64,000 bases of DNA from QZLE01 sp033852075 (GCA_033852075.1 JAWSVC010000005.1:24111-88110); one strand, 5' to 3'; counted from the stretch's first letter, positions 8,273 through 18,400 are shown. Program-made: numbers and translations. Notes: a model not told the origin generated them from the letters alone.

Positions 8273-9622
8273 ATGCTTGATAAGGTTGTTATTGCCAATA
8301 GAGGCGAGATAGCACTTAGGGTGCTTAGAGCGTGTAAAGAGTTAGGAATAAAAACTGTTGCCGTTCATTCTGTGGTTGATAGAGATCAAATCCATGTAAA
8401 ACTTGCAGATGAATCTGTGTGTATTGGCCCAAATCCGGCTGGTGAAAGCTATCTAAATATTCCAGCCATAATTAGTGCAGCAGAGATAACAGATGCCGTA
8501 GCTATTCATCCTGGTTATGGATTTTTGGCAGAAAGTGCCAATTTTGCCGAACAGGTAGAAAAAAGTGGTTTTGTATTTATCGGCCCAAAACCGGAAACCA
8601 TCAATATGATGGGAGATAAGATTTCTGCTATTAAAAGCATGAAAAGTGCTGGGGTTCCATGTGTTCCTGGTTCTGACGGAAATCTTTCTGATGATCCTAA
8701 AAAAAATATCAAATTGGCTAATAATATCGGTTATCCGGTAATAATTAAGGCTGCAGGTGGCGGCGGTGGTCGTGGTATGCGAGTGGTTCATAGTGATGCT
8801 GCTTTGACTAACGCAATAACGATTACCAAAACAGAAGCGGGAAACTTTTTTGGAAATAGTGAAGTTTATATGGAAAAGTTTCTTGAGACCCCGCGCCATG
8901 TAGAGATTCAGGTATTGGCAGACCAACACGGTAATGCTGTTCACCTTGGTGAGCGTGACTGCTCAATGCAAAGAAGACATCAAAAGGTGATCGAGGAATC
9001 TCCTGCGCCGGGTATTACTGAGGAAGAACGAGAAAAGATAGGAACCATTTGTGCTGAGGCGTGTAAACGTATCGGTTATCGTGGTGCAGGTACTTTTGAA
9101 TTTCTATATGAAAATGGCGAGTTCTATTTCATTGAAATGAACACCAGGGTTCAGGTTGAGCACCCGGTAACAGAGATGGTAACAGGTGTAGATATCATCA
9201 AAGAACAGTTGCGTATTGCAAGTGGATTACCTCTTTCTATTACTCAGGATGATGTAAAAATAACAGGTCATGCTATTGAGTGTCGTGTTAATGCCGAAGA
9301 CCCAAAGACGTTCCTGCCTTGGCCAGGAAAGATAGAACACTTTCATGCACCAGGAGGGCCAGGGATTAGGGTTGATAGCCATATTTATAGTGGTTATGCG
9401 ATTCCACCATACTATGATTCAATGATTGGTAAGCTGATTGCCTATGGAGGTAACAGGGATGAGGCGATTGGTCGTATGAGAAATGCCCTGCATGAAATCG
9501 TAGTTGATGGTATAAGGACTAATGTTCCACTTCAAAAAGAGTTAATGGAAGATAAGGCATTCCAGATTGGTGGAACTAATATTCATTATCTGGAAGATAA
9601 GCTGGAAAGGTTAGCTGACTAG
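8273..9622 (+). CDS. accC: Biotin carboxylase subunit of acetyl-CoA carboxylase
   Basis: A 449-residue ATP-grasp enzyme that carboxylates the biotin on AccB. Motifs include KVVIANRGEIALRV at the N-terminus, the glycine-rich ATP lid KAAGGGGGRGMRVV, the HVEIQVLAD strand, the FIEMNTRVQVEHPVTEMVTG metal and bicarbonate site, and the C-terminal IAYGGNRDEAIGRM. The frame is open further upstream, but the ATG at 8273 is chosen because it gives the family's standard MLDKVVIANRGE start, has GCGGAG ahead of it, and avoids overlap with accB. tRNA-Arg follows 6 bp after the stop. Confidence 0.97.
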   Translation: MLDKVVIANRGEIALRVLRACKELGIKTVAVHSVVDRDQIHVKLADESVCIGPNPAGESYLNIPAIISAAEITDAVAIHPGYGFLAESANFAEQVEKSGFVFIGPKPETINMMGDKISAIKSMKSAGVPCVPGSDGNLSDDPKKNIKLANNIGYPVIIKAAGGGGGRGMRVVHSDAALTNAITITKTEAGNFFGNSEVYMEKFLETPRHVEIQVLADQHGNAVHLGERDCSMQRRHQKVIEESPAPGITEEEREKIGTICAEACKRIGYRGAGTFEFLYENGEFYFIEMNTRVQVEHPVTEMVTGVDIIKEQLRIASGLPLSITQDDVKITGHAIECRVNAEDPKTFLPWPGKIEHFHAPGGPGIRVDSHIYSGYAIPPYYDSMIGKLIAYGGNRDEAIGRMRNALHEIVVDGIRTNVPLQKELMEDKAFQIGGTNIHYLEDKLERLAD

Positions 9623-9628
9623 CCTTAA

Positions 9629-9705
9629 GCGCCCGTAGCTCAGTTGGATAGAGCGCACCCCTCCGGAGGGTGAGGCCAGGGGTTCGACTCCTCTCGGGCG
9701 CGCCA
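9629..9705 (+). tRNA. tRNA-Arg, anticodon CCG
   Basis: A complete 77-nt cloverleaf with encoded CCA. Acceptor stem GCGCCCG (9629-9635) pairs with CGGGCGC (9695-9701). Anticodon stem CACCC/GGGTG encloses the loop CTCCGGA with anticodon CCG at 9663-9665, reading CGG arginine codons. The T arm AGGGG-TTCGACT-CCTCT contains one G-U pair. It follows accC closely and may be cotranscribed with it. Confidence 0.96.
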
Positions 9706-9710
9706 TTTTC

Positions 9711-9830
9711 TTGCTCATTTTTCCAATATCTGCGTTGCAATTAGTTAAAAAATGGGTCACGCACTTTATGTGCGTTCAACATCTTTTTAACAAATCGCGC
9801 CTTGATCTAGAAAAAATGTTCTTCAAAAAA
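9711..9830. repeat. Long-hairpin intergenic repeat, copy 1
   Basis: This directly follows tRNA-Arg. The inner stem ACGCAC (9759-9764) / GTGCGT (9770-9775) has a 5-base loop. The outer stem GTTAAAAA (9744-9751) / TTTTTAAC (9784-9791) adds ATG/CAT. Flanks (CCAATATCTGCGTTGCAATT on the left, CGCGCCTTGATCT on the right) recur in the copies at about 32.7, 40.0 and, more diverged, 53.0 kb. It contains no believable gene. Confidence 0.8.
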
Positions 9831-9841
9831 CAATATTTAGG

Positions 9842-9869
9842 CGTCATACCGGCGAAGGCCGGTATCCAG
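9842..9869. repeat. 28-bp GCCGG palindromic repeat, copy A
   Basis: It begins CGTCATACCGGCG and ends GCCGGTATCCAG, and forms an ATACCGGC/GCCGGTAT stem. The same 28 bases recur exactly at 55964-55991, and a diverged inverted form is at 55802-55830. CGTCAT...ATCCAG palindromes of this kind are scattered in many proteobacterial genomes. Confidence 0.88.
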
Positions 9870-9938
9870 AAAAAGAGGAGCCATGCTCCTCTTTATAAAT
9901 GTTTATATACATTTTCCTAGCTACCAAAACGGTGTTGT

Positions 9939-10760
9939 TTATAATCCTTCCGCATTATTTATCCAATCAAGCAGGTCTTGAGCAATTTGTTCCCAACCAG
10001 GTTCAATCATCAGCATATGCCCGTGGGTAGGATAGGTGATAAGGTCTGCTTTGTGTAGATCTGCCATCTGGCGCTGCATTGAAGCCACAGCCATAAAATC
10101 AAGGTCACCACAAACTACTGCTTTGGGAATTTGAACACCAGAAAGATCAATCTGTAAAAGGCCGTCTGCAACCTCAATACCTGCCAATGAAGACTCGGGA
10201 ACAAGTTTTTTGAAAAAATCACGCTGTTCACTATTAGGTATACAGTTGGCAATATATTTTTTGGTAACACTAAAAACTGGTACTACAGGTTTTTTACGTC
10301 TGGCAACATGACGTAGTCCCCAGTTAATCAAGTGGGCTCTTATTCTGTCAGAAAGGCGAGGAAGGTCAGAGCGGGTAATTTTAACCTGGCCGGGAGGAGC
10401 TGAACCAATGACAATAAGATCTGATACTTTTTGAGGATTATCAGCAGCGAATTGTTGAGCAATTAACCCCCCCATTGAGTGACCAAAAACTATGAACTCA
10501 TCAGCAGCAATCTCATCTATGACTCCGCAAACATCTTCAAGATAATCAAAAATAGAAACACCTCCAATATTATCCATAAAAGGATTTGGAGCGTGACCTC
10601 GAAGATTTATAGCGTAGCAGTCAAAACCACGTTGGTTATAAAAAGTCATAAACGGTAGCCAATACCAGGAGCCACCACCAGCTCCGTGAATAAAGAATAT
10701 TTTTTGACCATCACCAGGTAAGTGCTCAACAAAAAGGTTATTAATGGTTTCTAAAGACAT
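9939..10760 (-). CDS. Alpha/beta-hydrolase fold protein
   Basis: A 273-residue predicted cytosolic hydrolase of unknown substrate. It has the oxyanion-hole motif FIHGAGGGSW, the RGH motif INLRGHAPNP, the nucleophile elbow VFGHSMGG with the catalytic Ser, an acid near VCGDLDFMAV, and the catalytic His in PTHGHMLMIEP. The C-terminal EPGWEQIAQDLLDWI is typical of the family. The ATG at 10760 is preferred to an upstream in-frame start because CAGGAAT lies just before it and the protein then begins MSLETINN. It faces away from glnL. It could be an esterase, thioesterase or haloperoxidase-like enzyme. Confidence 0.8.
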   Translation of the reverse strand: MSLETINNLFVEHLPGDGQKIFFIHGAGGGSWYWLPFMTFYNQRGFDCYAINLRGHAPNPFMDNIGGVSIFDYLEDVCGVIDEIAADEFIVFGHSMGGLIAQQFAADNPQKVSDLIVIGSAPPGQVKITRSDLPRLSDRIRAHLINWGLRHVARRKKPVVPVFSVTKKYIANCIPNSEQRDFFKKLVPESSLAGIEVADGLLQIDLSGVQIPKAVVCGDLDFMAVASMQRQMADLHKADLITYPTHGHMLMIEPGWEQIAQDLLDWINNAEGL

Positions 10761-10877
10761 AATTATTCCTGAGGTTTTGATACAAAATAATCTGGGGGGT
10801 AATAACAATACTGATTTAAAGAAAAGCTGACAATATTTTTCTCAGAACACATCAAGGAAAAATAAACTCGACAGATA

Positions 10878-11006
10878 TGCACCAAAATAAAGCGCAACGC
10901 ACCAAAAGAGATCTATAATAAAAATATAAGTAATTATTAGTAACGACATAAGCGGTGGTTTTATCGAAAAATTTTTAAAGCAATCAATGTTGGTCTAATG
11001 CTTGCA
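10878..11006 (+). promoter_or_regulatory. Possible NtrC half-sites and sigma-54 promoter ahead of glnL
   Basis: TGGTCTAATGCTTGCA (10991-11006) resembles a -24/-12 sigma-54 element: TGG, then a perfect TTGCA at the right spacing, but with a mismatch in the GCAC part. Upstream, GCACCAAAA occurs twice, at 10879-10887 and 10899-10907, 20 bp apart. TGCACC is the NtrC half-site, though true NtrC sites are inverted, not direct, repeats. This would fit autoregulation by GlnG. Read by eye only. Confidence 0.35.
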
Positions 11007-11034
11007 GGAGATAGAAATTAACTTCGAGAAGCAG

Positions 11035-12099
11035 ATGAAAGAAAAAGATAAATCTACAATACTGGATAGTTTACATACAGCAGTTTTGGTGCTGGATCAT
11101 AGGCTGCATATACTCTATTTAAATACATGCGCTGAAATGCTTATAGGCATAAGCAGTAAACAAATATTAAATACGAATTTAAAAAATATTGTAGTAAAGA
11201 ATCCTGGCTTTATAGAAAAGATACAGGAGTCTGGTGCAGAAGAAGAATTGAGCTGTACCATCAGGGAACAATCAATCAATTTTGTTAGTGGGAAATCAGT
11301 ATTAATAGATTATACCGTTAGCAAAATGTGTAATGGCAATATTCTTGTAGAGATTGATCATATAGATCACCAGAGGCGCATAACCAAAGAAGAGCAATTT
11401 TTTGCCCAAAGTCATGCTATGAATAATCTGGCAAAAGGTTTGGCGCATGAGGTTAGAAATCCTTTGGGTGGTTTGCGGGGAGCAGCTCAATTATTAGAAA
11501 AAGAATTGGTTGATGAAGACCTGAAAGAGTATACCAAAATAATTATTGAAGAAGCTGATCGTCTGCAAAACCTGGTATCAAGAATATTAGGTGATAGCAA
11601 GTATGTGATGAAGAAAGTTAGTGTGAATATTCATCAAGTACTAGAGCATGTTAGGCAGTTGATGTTAATTGATAATCCAAAGGGTATAAATTTTTATACG
11701 GATTATGATCCTAGTATCCCTGAAGTATCTATTTGGCAGGATCAATTTATCCAAGCGATCTTAAATATTAGTCGAAATGCAATTGAAGCAGCAAATGCTG
11801 GTGGGATGGTGTTATTTAGTACCAGAATTGTGCGTCAGGCAGTAATAGGGATAAATAGGCATAAACTGGCGGTAAAAATAGAAATTCAAGATGATGGGCC
11901 AGGAATAGATGAAGAGCTGATGGACTCTATATTTCTGCCAACCATATCGAGTCGTCCTGATGGGACTGGGTTAGGGTTATCAATATCACAATCAATAATA
12001 TTTAGACATGGCGGAATAATTGAGTGTGATAGTAAGCCGGGATGTACAGTTTTTTCGATAATTATCCCGTTAGATGAAGAAAACGGAGAAAGGCAATGA
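11035..12099 (+). CDS. glnL: Nitrogen regulation sensor histidine kinase NtrB
   Basis: A 354-residue soluble sensor kinase/phosphatase that, under PII control, phosphorylates NtrC when nitrogen is short. An N-terminal PAS domain (about residues 10-120) leads to the H-box GLAHEVRNPLGGLRGAAQLL, with the phosphorylated His at about residue 138, then the N-box NISRNAIEAA and the G-boxes QDDGPGIDEEL and GTGLGLSISQSII. There are no membrane segments, as expected. I chose ATG 11035 over TTG 11002 because it is an ATG with GAGAAG ahead and leaves room for the possible sigma-54 promoter. Its stop overlaps glnG by 4 bp (ATGA). Confidence 0.93.
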   Translation: MKEKDKSTILDSLHTAVLVLDHRLHILYLNTCAEMLIGISSKQILNTNLKNIVVKNPGFIEKIQESGAEEELSCTIREQSINFVSGKSVLIDYTVSKMCNGNILVEIDHIDHQRRITKEEQFFAQSHAMNNLAKGLAHEVRNPLGGLRGAAQLLEKELVDEDLKEYTKIIIEEADRLQNLVSRILGDSKYVMKKVSVNIHQVLEHVRQLMLIDNPKGINFYTDYDPSIPEVSIWQDQFIQAILNISRNAIEAANAGGMVLFSTRIVRQAVIGINRHKLAVKIEIQDDGPGIDEELMDSIFLPTISSRPDGTGLGLSISQSIIFRHGGIIECDSKPGCTVFSIIIPLDEENGERQ

Positions 12100-13502
12100 G
12101 TGGTTCATTAAGTGTTTGGGTGATAGATGATGATAAATCAATTCGTTGGGTATTAGAAAAAACTTTCAAACAAGCTGGTATGGAAGTTAGAACCTTTGAA
12201 GACGGAAAAATGATTTTAGCCGAACTGGAGCTACAGAGGCCAGATGTAATTGTTACCGATGTTAGAATGCCGGGAATTGATGGGTTAACTCTTTTAGGAA
12301 AAATAAATGCTAATTTTCCTAATCTACCAGTAATAGTTATCACCGCGCATTCGGATTTAGATGCTGCGGTTTCTGCTTACGAAAGTGGGGCGTTTGAGTA
12401 TTTACCTAAACCATTTGATGTAGATGAGGCTGTTAATTTGGTGCAGCGCGCTTGGGAGCACGCAAAACAAAGTCGGGTATCTTCTGAAGGAGTAGGGGGA
12501 AATAAGGTAGAGGCAAAAGAGATTATTGGTGAAGCCCCGTCAATGCAAGAGGTATTTAGAATTATTGGAAGACTATCCAGGTCTCATATTAATGTATTGA
12601 TTAATGGTGAATCAGGAACAGGAAAAGAATTAGTTGCACATGCATTGCACCGTCATAACCCAAGGGCAGACAAACCATTTATTGCCTTAAACATGGCTGC
12701 GATTCCAAAAGACCTAATGGAATCTGAATTATTTGGTCATGAAAAAGGATCTTTTACAGGAGCACATACCAGTAGGAAAGGGAGATTCGAGCAAGCCGAT
12801 GGTGGTACATTGTTTTTGGATGAGATTGGAGATATGCCGACCGAATTACAAACCCGTCTTTTGCGCGTACTAGAAGATGGGGAGTATTTTAGAGTCGGCG
12901 CCCATATTAGCACTAAGGTTGATGTTAGAGTGGTTGCGGCGACTCATCAGAATATCGAAGAACTTGTGGAACAAGGTAAATTTAGGGAAGACCTGTTTCA
13001 TAGGTTAAATGTTATTCGTATACATCTGCCAAGGCTTAGTGAAAGAAGAGAGGATATTCCTAAATTAGCTAAGTTCTTTATCGAGAAGATTTCCAAAGAA
13101 TTAGGCGTGGAAGCAAAGGTTCTCTCTGACGAGGTCATAAAATATATGACAAATTACTCATGGCCGGGTAACGTAAGACAGCTGGAAAACACATGTCGGT
13201 GGTTGTCTGTAATGGCGTCAGGGCAAGAGATCCTTATGGGAGATTTGCCTCCGGAACTACGTAAAACCTCTAGTGAGCAAACCGGAGAAACCAGCTGGGA
13301 AAAAGAACTCGAGAAGTGGTTAGAACAAAGATTGCTATCGGGACAATCAGATATTTTATCTGAACTGATGCCGACATTTGAAAGAATAATAATAGAAACA
13401 ACTCTTAGATTTAATGGTGGAAAAAAACGTGACGCGTCAGAACTTCTTGGCTGGGGAAGAAATACGCTAACCCGAAAGATAAAAGAGTTGGGGTTGGAAT
13501 AA
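12096..13502 (+). CDS. glnG: Nitrogen regulation response regulator NtrC
   Basis: A 468-residue sigma-54 activator. The receiver domain has acceptor Asp 55 in VTDVRMPG. The AAA+ domain has Walker A GESGTGKE (171-178), the sigma-54-contacting loop as GSFTGA (218-223; Ser for the usual Ala) and Walker B LFLDEIGD (239-246). A Fis-type helix-turn-helix ends the protein (KRDASELLGWGRNTLTRKIKEL). It is partner of the overlapping glnL. glnA, which often precedes this pair, is not in the window. A hairpin terminator follows. Confidence 0.96.
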   Translation: MSGSLSVWVIDDDKSIRWVLEKTFKQAGMEVRTFEDGKMILAELELQRPDVIVTDVRMPGIDGLTLLGKINANFPNLPVIVITAHSDLDAAVSAYESGAFEYLPKPFDVDEAVNLVQRAWEHAKQSRVSSEGVGGNKVEAKEIIGEAPSMQEVFRIIGRLSRSHINVLINGESGTGKELVAHALHRHNPRADKPFIALNMAAIPKDLMESELFGHEKGSFTGAHTSRKGRFEQADGGTLFLDEIGDMPTELQTRLLRVLEDGEYFRVGAHISTKVDVRVVAATHQNIEELVEQGKFREDLFHRLNVIRIHLPRLSERREDIPKLAKFFIEKISKELGVEAKVLSDEVIKYMTNYSWPGNVRQLENTCRWLSVMASGQEILMGDLPPELRKTSSEQTGETSWEKELEKWLEQRLLSGQSDILSELMPTFERIIIETTLRFNGGKKRDASELLGWGRNTLTRKIKELGLE

Positions 13503-13556
13503 ATTAGGACAACTATAAGAAATAACCACATATTATTTTAAATAAAATCAACAAAA

Positions 13557-13592
13557 TAACCTGTTATCTGTTTTATAGGTAACAGGTTTTTT
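13557..13592 (+). terminator. Intrinsic terminator after glnG
   Basis: AACCTGTTA (13558-13566) pairs perfectly with TAACAGGTT (13580-13588), followed by TTTTTTG. Confidence 0.85.
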
Positions 13593-13712
13593 GCCTTCTT
13601 AAGGCCAAAAAATTTTGGCATAAATGTTAAACAACTAATCTTTGAATCATAAAAAATATGACGGAGTAAGCAAAATTCAATCATTTGTTTGACTTTTTAA
13701 TCAAACGATTTA

Positions 13713-13740
13713 ATAATTAATCAAACGTTTGATTAATTAT
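13713..13740. promoter_or_regulatory. 28-bp palindromic operator of the efflux operon
   Basis: A perfect palindrome centred on AAAC|GTTT, with half ATAATTAATCAAAC and its exact inverse. It ends 8 bp before the TetR start codon. A related half ATCAAACGATT lies just upstream, at about 13700-13710. A candidate promoter TTGACT (13689-13694) with TAATAA (13711-13716) overlaps it, so a bound repressor would block RNA polymerase. It is inferred to be the binding site of the adjacent TetR protein. Confidence 0.75.
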
Positions 13741-13748
13741 GGTGATTT

Positions 13749-14435
13749 ATGGATACAAATGCGGTAAATACAAAGCTTGCCTTGATAAATGCAGCTGGGG
13801 AATTATTTGCAGAGCATGGTTATGAAGGTACTAGTACCAGATCTATTGCTGAAAAGGCTAAGGTGAATATAGCTGGTATTAAATATCACTTTGGTAGCAA
13901 AGAAGGCCTTTATTTAGAGGTGATTAACCATGTTTTTGAGTATAAAAACCTTTTCGATATTGCAGATATGTTGGAAAAAGAACCATCAAGACTGGATACC
14001 AAAGAAGGGTTAGCTAATACTATTTTAGATATGGTGTTGTGTTGTTATAAAGATATTTTTTATGCAGAAAAACCGGATTGGCACATGAAACTTCTTATGC
14101 AAGAGGTTCTGAATAATACTATTGGAATAGAACATACTGTAGAAAAATACTTTAGACCCAAGCACCAGCAGGTTAAAAATCTATATAACAAGATTAATCC
14201 AAATGCGACTACTGAAGAAACAAATGTGTGGTGTTTCACCTTGCATAGCCAGGTTATCTTCCTTCTACACTTGCAAAAACCAATAAATATTTTGATGAAT
14301 GGAAGCTGTGATTATGACGAAATATTAAATCAGTCGGTAAAGATGACTGCTCAAGCAATGATACAGGCAGCAAATTTGTCACTTCCAAAAAGAATTCAGA
14401 ATAACCAAATAGATATTAAAAGTTACGAGGTATAA
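13749..14435 (+). CDS. TetR-family regulator of the RND efflux operon
   Basis: A 228-residue one-component regulator. The N-terminal TetR helix-turn-helix is clear: LINAAGELFAEHGYEGTSTRSIAEKAKVN...IKYHFGSKEGLYLEVI. The C-terminal ligand-binding part resembles the CerR/DUF1956-type group that often sits upstream of RND pumps. Its stop is 2 bp before the membrane fusion protein gene, so it is the first gene of the operon and, with the palindrome directly ahead, probably represses itself and the pump. The inducer is unknown. Confidence 0.9.
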   Translation: MDTNAVNTKLALINAAGELFAEHGYEGTSTRSIAEKAKVNIAGIKYHFGSKEGLYLEVINHVFEYKNLFDIADMLEKEPSRLDTKEGLANTILDMVLCCYKDIFYAEKPDWHMKLLMQEVLNNTIGIEHTVEKYFRPKHQQVKNLYNKINPNATTEETNVWCFTLHSQVIFLLHLQKPINILMNGSCDYDEILNQSVKMTAQAMIQAANLSLPKRIQNNQIDIKSYEV

Positions 14436-14437
14436 AA

Positions 14438-15481
14438 ATGAGAACAGCAAAGTTATTAATGATTGCTCTATTGGGTGTATATGCAAGTAGTTATGTTTAT
14501 GCGGAAGAGAGTAAACCATATGTAAAACTGGTTAAATCAGAGGTAATAAGCCAAGGAGAGGAAGGGGAGAACAGAAAATTTCCTGGAAAAGTTCGGGCTG
14601 TAAAAAGAGTGAATATGGCCTTCCAGGTGCATGGGATATTAAAAGAGCTTAATGTGAAAGAAGGGGAAAAGGTTAGTAAAGGGCAAGTGTTAGCCCGTTT
14701 GGATGAAAGAGATTTTAAGAATAACCTCGAAGCGACTCAAGCGACATTAAAAGAGGTAAGGCTTAATTACGAACGTAGTAAAAAATTATATAAACAACAA
14801 GTAATCCCAAAGGCTAAATATGATGAAGTAAAAGCAGCCTTGGATGCGCTTGAGTCAAAGACTAGAATACTAGAAAAGCAATTAGATGATACCAAGTTAA
14901 TTGCTCCATTCAGCGGAGTTGTTGCGAAGAGATACGTGCAGAATTTTGAAAACATAGCGGCAAAATCACCAATACTAAGCCTGCAAGATAACTCTGGAAT
15001 AGAGGTAGTAATCCAGATTCCAGAATCAATAATGATAAAAGGGGTCGAGAAAAAATTTAATTCTTCAATAGTGGTATTTGATGCAGCACCAAAAAATAGT
15101 TATCCGGCACAATTAAGCGAAATTAGTACTGATGCGGATCCATATTCGCAAACCTATAGCGTAGTTTTAAAACTAAATAGTCCAGATGATTTGAATATTT
15201 TGCCAGGGATGACAGCTACAGTGGAGGTACAAAATGAAACTAGTAGTGAAGATGTAAAGATAACTGTTCCACTTGCTGCAATATTTGCTGATGTTAATAA
15301 CAATAACTACGTGTGGAGAATTAATACCAAAAATACCCTGGAAAAAATTAGAGTATTTATCGGCGAAATCAAGGGTAATAGGGTTGAAGTTAAATCAGGT
15401 GTTAATGAAGGAGATAAGCTAGTTGTTGCCGGAGTAAACCTTTTAGAAGAAGGTGAAAAAGTTAGAGAACTGAAGAAGTAG
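14438..15481 (+). CDS. RND efflux periplasmic adaptor (membrane fusion protein)
   Basis: A 347-residue HlyD/AcrA-type adaptor. Residues 1-22 are a signal peptide ending VYAEE; there is no lipobox Cys. The first barrel-sandwich half (MAFQVHGILKELNVKEGEKVSKGQVLARLDERDF) is followed by a coiled-coil hairpin (about residues 90-145) and the second lipoyl half (DTKLIAPFSGVVAKRYVQNFENI), then beta-barrel and membrane-proximal regions. It links the inner-membrane pump to the outer-membrane channel. It is encoded between the regulator and the pump, 9 bp from the latter. Confidence 0.93.
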   Translation: MRTAKLLMIALLGVYASSYVYAEESKPYVKLVKSEVISQGEEGENRKFPGKVRAVKRVNMAFQVHGILKELNVKEGEKVSKGQVLARLDERDFKNNLEATQATLKEVRLNYERSKKLYKQQVIPKAKYDEVKAALDALESKTRILEKQLDDTKLIAPFSGVVAKRYVQNFENIAAKSPILSLQDNSGIEVVIQIPESIMIKGVEKKFNSSIVVFDAAPKNSYPAQLSEISTDADPYSQTYSVVLKLNSPDDLNILPGMTATVEVQNETSSEDVKITVPLAAIFADVNNNNYVWRINTKNTLEKIRVFIGEIKGNRVEVKSGVNEGDKLVVAGVNLLEEGEKVRELKK

Positions 15482-15490
15482 GAGGCAACG

Positions 15491-18400
15491 ATGGATATAG
15501 CAGCATATACGATAAAAAATAAGGTTGTAACTTACGTTTTAATAGTTTTGATAATAATAGGCGGTGTGTTTTCCTATCAAAGATTAGGAAGGTTAGAAGA
15601 TCCTGAATTTACCATCAAAACAGCGGTAGTTTACACACAATATCCGGGAGCTACCCCTACAGAGGTAGAGGAAGAGGTTACTGAAAAAATAGAAACAGCA
15701 GTACAACAACTTAAACAGATCGATAAAGTTAGGTCGTTATCAAAGTCAGGTCTTTCAATTGTTTTTGTTGATATGAAAGATAAGTATGATAAAGATACAA
15801 TACCGCAAGTATGGGATGAATTACGTCGCAAGGTAGATGCTGCACAAGCAAATCTTCCCCAAGGAGCAAAAAAATCAATAGTTAATGATGACTTTGCCGA
15901 TGTTTATGGGGTTTTTTATGCGATAACCGGTGAAGATTATTCTTATAAAGAACTAAAAGATTTTGCAGACGAGCTTAGAAAAGAGGTGCTATTAGCACAG
16001 GATGTAGCAAAAGTTGAAATTAGTGGTGATCAGATAGAAGCTGTATTTGTTGAATTATCAAGATCAAAGCTAGCTCAATTAGGGGTGAATCCTGCAGTAA
16101 TATTACAAACACTAAATCAACAAAATATAGTTAGTGACGCCGGTAAGATAAGTGCTGGTGATGAACATATCAATCTTAGAACAACAGGTGCATTTGAGTC
16201 AGTAGAAGAGATCGGTGAATTAATGATTCCAGCTGGATCATTGGATAAATTAGTTTACTTAAAAGATATTGCTGAGCGCATATATAAGGATTATTACACT
16301 CCTGCTCGAAGCTATATCAAATTCAATGGTGAAAAGGCCTTAGGTTTTGGGGTGTCGACCGTACCTAGTGGCAATGTTGTTGTTATGGGTAAAGCAGTAA
16401 AGGCCAAGATTGAAGAATTTAAAGAAAATATTCCCGTTGGTATAGAACTTAGCAAGATATCATTTCAGTCAGAAACAGTTGAAAAAGCAGTAGACGGATT
16501 TATAACAAATTTATTCGAAGCTTTGGGGATTGTAATTCTATTGCTGGTGGTATTTATGGGGTGGCGCGAGGGCGTATTAATTGGATTAATATTGCTGTTA
16601 ACCATTCTTGTTACATTTATCTTTATGGATAATATGGGTGTTAGTTTACAAAGAATATCATTGGGCGCACTTATTATTGCACTTGGGATGTTAGTAGATA
16701 ATGCGATTGTGGTGGCTGAAGGTATAGTAATAAAGATTGAAGGGGGGATGGATAAAACCGAAGCGGCAAGCAAGACTGTTAAAGAAACAAAATGGCCATT
16801 ATTAGGTGCCACATTTATAGCTATTTTGGCTTTTGCAGCTATTTCGTTATCGAACGATTCAACCGGTGAGTTTTTAGGGTCGCTGTTTAAAGTTATATCT
16901 GTGTCGTTATTGATGAGCTGGGTGTTGGCAATTACGGTTACCCCGCTATTGTGTGTAGTTTTCCTACAAGACGCAGAGCATATAAAACAGAGCCATTCAA
17001 ATAAGTTTTATGATGCATATAGGTGGATATTAAAGTTTTGCCTAAGGTTCAGAATATTATTTCTAGGCTTGTTATTAGTAGTGCTGTTCGCATCATTTTA
17101 TGGTTTTGGTAAGGTTGAAAAGAGCTTTTTCTCTGATTCAAGTAGGCCTCAATATCTTGTAGATATTTGGTTACAACATGGAACCCATATTGATAAAACA
17201 GCCGAAAGATTGAATGAGATAGATCAATATATCCGTAAATTGGATGGTGTGGAATCAACGGTACAGTTTGTAGGTAAGGGAGCAACCAGATTTATTCTTA
17301 CCTATTCGCCGGAAGAAGCAGATGGTAGTTATGGGCAAATATTGGTAACAGTTGATGATTATCATCGTATTAAAGATCAAATGAAACAGGTAGAGGAATA
17401 CATACAGCAGAATCATTCCGATATTCAAAAGCAACTAAGAAATTTTGTGTTAGGCCCTGGATCAGGATCAAAGATAGAAGCTCGTTTTAGTGGTCCAGAC
17501 ATAAAGGTATTACGGGAATTGGCAGGTCAGGCAAAACAGATTATGGGAGCTGATTCTAATGCCAAGATAGTTAGAGATGATTGGCGGGAAAAGGTAAAGG
17601 TTGTAAAGGTTGATATGGCTGAAGCAAAAGCCAGAAATGCAGGTATAACAAGAGCTGATTTGAATGGCGCTCTTAAGTGGACTTTTGATGGAACAATATC
17701 TGGTGCATATCGAGAAGGTGATGATATTGAACCAATAATTGTCAGACCGCCAGAGCACGAAAGAAAAGGGTATGACGAACTAAAGAATATACATATCTAT
17801 AGTTCAGTCACGAATCGCCATATTCCAATTGAGCAAGTTACTGATAAGATCAGTTTAGAATGGGAAGATGAACTGATAAAACGGCGTAATCGTAAAAGAA
17901 CAATAACAGCTATGTGTGATCCAAAGGTTGGTAACGCCAGTGTGTTATTTGCAAGATTAAGGCCTCAAATAGAAGCTATTGAAATACCGCCAGGGTACGA
18001 AATGGAGTGGGGTGGAGAATACGAAAATTCAAAAAGAGCAGAGAAAAAGCTGATGGCAAAGGTACCAATAGCTTTTACCCTGATGTTTTTAATATCCGTA
18101 TTTCTGTTTAATACAATAAGACACCCGATAATAATATTCTTAGGGCTTCCGTTATCCGTGATAGGTATAGCATGCGGATTATTACTATCAGGTGTTCCAT
18201 ATGGATTTATGGCTCTGTTAGGGTTCTTGAGCCTTGCAGGAATGTTGATCAAAAACGAAATAGTGCTTTTGGATCAAATAAATATAGAGATGAATGAGGG
18301 GAAGGCCCCTTATCGGGCGGTATTGGATGCGTCAGTAAGTCGTGTACGCCCTGTAGCGATGGCCGCATTTACAACCGTATTGGGTATGGCTCCACTGCTA

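Noticed and set aside
9711..9920. A 69-codon rightward frame just after tRNA-Arg
   Set aside because: It lies wholly within two repeat elements, has no ribosome site and reads through palindromes. It is a chance frame.
11002..11034. TTG start for glnL
   Set aside because: A weaker start than ATG 11035, and it would overlap the possible sigma-54 element. It is kept only as an alternative.
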